Under the pieces are notes generated by a model that searched no databases, was not told where the DNA came from, and saw only the letters and a list, made by a program, of their open reading frames with translations. 64,000 nucleotides of DNA from Austropuccinia psidii (lineage: Eukaryota; Basidiomycota; Pucciniomycetes; Pucciniales; Sphaerophragmiaceae): positions 35,783,094 to 35,847,093 of the forward strand of contig JALGQZ010000011.1 in assembly GCA_023105745.1 (NCBI GenBank), in the 5' to 3' direction. Below are positions 63,336 to 64,000 of the stretch, in pieces. Numbering within the stretch: position 1 is the first letter of the stretch; the number at the start of each line of letters is the position of its first letter. A program made the translations under genes and the position numbers.

Positions 63336-63959
63336 AATGAGCCTTAAAGGCATTTTTATATACCCACAGGATTGAAAATTGAATTACAGATAATAAATAA
63401 AGATAAAAGCCTTATTTTTAATTTATGAGAAATTTTTTGGCATGAAATAACACTTAAATATAAATTGTTAAAAAAACTATATGAATACTACTTCAATTAG
63501 AAAAATTAAATGAAAATAAAAAATTAACATTTATTTTAATAATAAGATACCTCTTCAAGAAAATTTTATAAAACTTATCATAACACTTCTCTGATGAAAA
63601 ATATTGTGCATTCTTTTTACCATTGGAATTCCCATGAAAATTTATACAAGGTCAACTCTGAGTAAAAATACTTCAGCTCAGCGATAAATAAGATCAACTA
63701 AATTCTGAAGAATTTTGAGTATGAAAATATGATAATAAAAAGAGAATCAAATTCATTTACATCAAATATGGTATTAAAGATCATTTTTTGTGTTTAAAAT
63801 GAGGTGTTGTGTGTAGATCAGAAGATGGGATAAATTGAAGTATCAAAATGTGTGCATGTAATCAATTATTGAACCTGGATTTACAAATGATGAATTGAAG
63901 ATTACAATTGCATAGTGTAATTTTTAAATTTAATTAAACCTTTAGAAATTCAAGTAAAT
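63336..63959 (+). repeat. A-related LTR, 5' portion
   Basis: It begins near TGAGCCTTAAAGGCATTTTTATATACCC, like the family A LTR start, and keeps later A landmarks in order: CCATTGGAATTCC, CAACTCTGAGTAAAAAT, AAATGAGGTGTTGTGTGTAG, AATTGAAGTATCAAAATGTG. It is more diverged than the A2 LTRs. It is interrupted at 63960 by a family B LTR. Confidence 0.75.
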
Positions 63960-64000
63960 TGTCAGGGTGAGTCTACGTGTAAGCCCTAAAATTGAAATAA
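63960..64000 (-). repeat. Start of a family B LTR, cut by the window edge
   Basis: TGTCAGGGTGAGTCTA matches the end of a minus-strand B LTR (compare TGTCAGGGTGACTCTA at 4790). Only 41 bases are visible. The preceding five bases are TAAAT. Confidence 0.6.

Noticed and set aside
1..64000. tRNA or rRNA genes, bacterial-type operons, CRISPR arrays
   Set aside because: I looked for cloverleaf-like boxes, ribosomal signatures and regularly spaced repeats and recognised none; a tRNA scan was not possible by eye.

Overview
The window looks like repeat-dense, AT-rich nuclear DNA of a rust fungus (Basidiomycota, Pucciniales). Three things point there: long chromodomain-type Ty3/gypsy retrotransposons nested in each other, one host-like gene with short GT-AG introns, and gag/pol translations resembling what I remember of the abundant retroelements of myrtle rust (Austropuccinia psidii). 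The species is inference from memory; the retroelement structure is read directly from the sequence.

Layout. 1-7734: 5' part of a Ty3/gypsy element (family A, minus strand), cut by the window edge, with a solo LTR of a second family (B) inside its LTR. 7945-9323: old plus-strand family A LTR fragment. 9324-13200: AT-rich DNA with decayed minus-strand coding-like tracts. 13215-14125: doubtful minus-strand gene. About 15170-20737: the only convincing host gene, five visible exons, about 1,700 residues, unrecognised, with a possible extra upstream exon. 20738-36477: gene-poor DNA with an AAT microsatellite, two intact solo LTRs of a third family (C) in opposite orientation, a decayed third C copy and a decayed tandem array. 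36483-38287: solo family A LTR with a perfect target duplication. 38741-58389: complete but decayed family A element whose gag is split by a complete family B element at 42002-51633. 58390-63335: AT-rich DNA with two decayed reading frames of unknown origin. 63336-64000: A-related LTR fragment broken at 63960 by the start of another B LTR.

How the parts fit. Families A and B share a plan: LTR of 1.4-1.8 kb, a primer-binding site TGGGGGC 2-3 nt after the LTR, gag with a CX2CX4HX4C knuckle, aspartic protease, RT with YIDD, RNase H, DD35E integrase, and a C-terminal chromodomain-like segment. Target duplications give the order of events: B entered A twice, each time with duplication AAGAG. All pol genes carry stops and frameshifts, so none of the copies looks autonomous.

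Most interesting: both families carry a second open frame overlapping gag. In family B a short intron (44268-44335) contains the apparent gag start codon, and its removal would switch translation into the overlapping frame. That suggests splicing could choose between Gag-Pol and an accessory protein.
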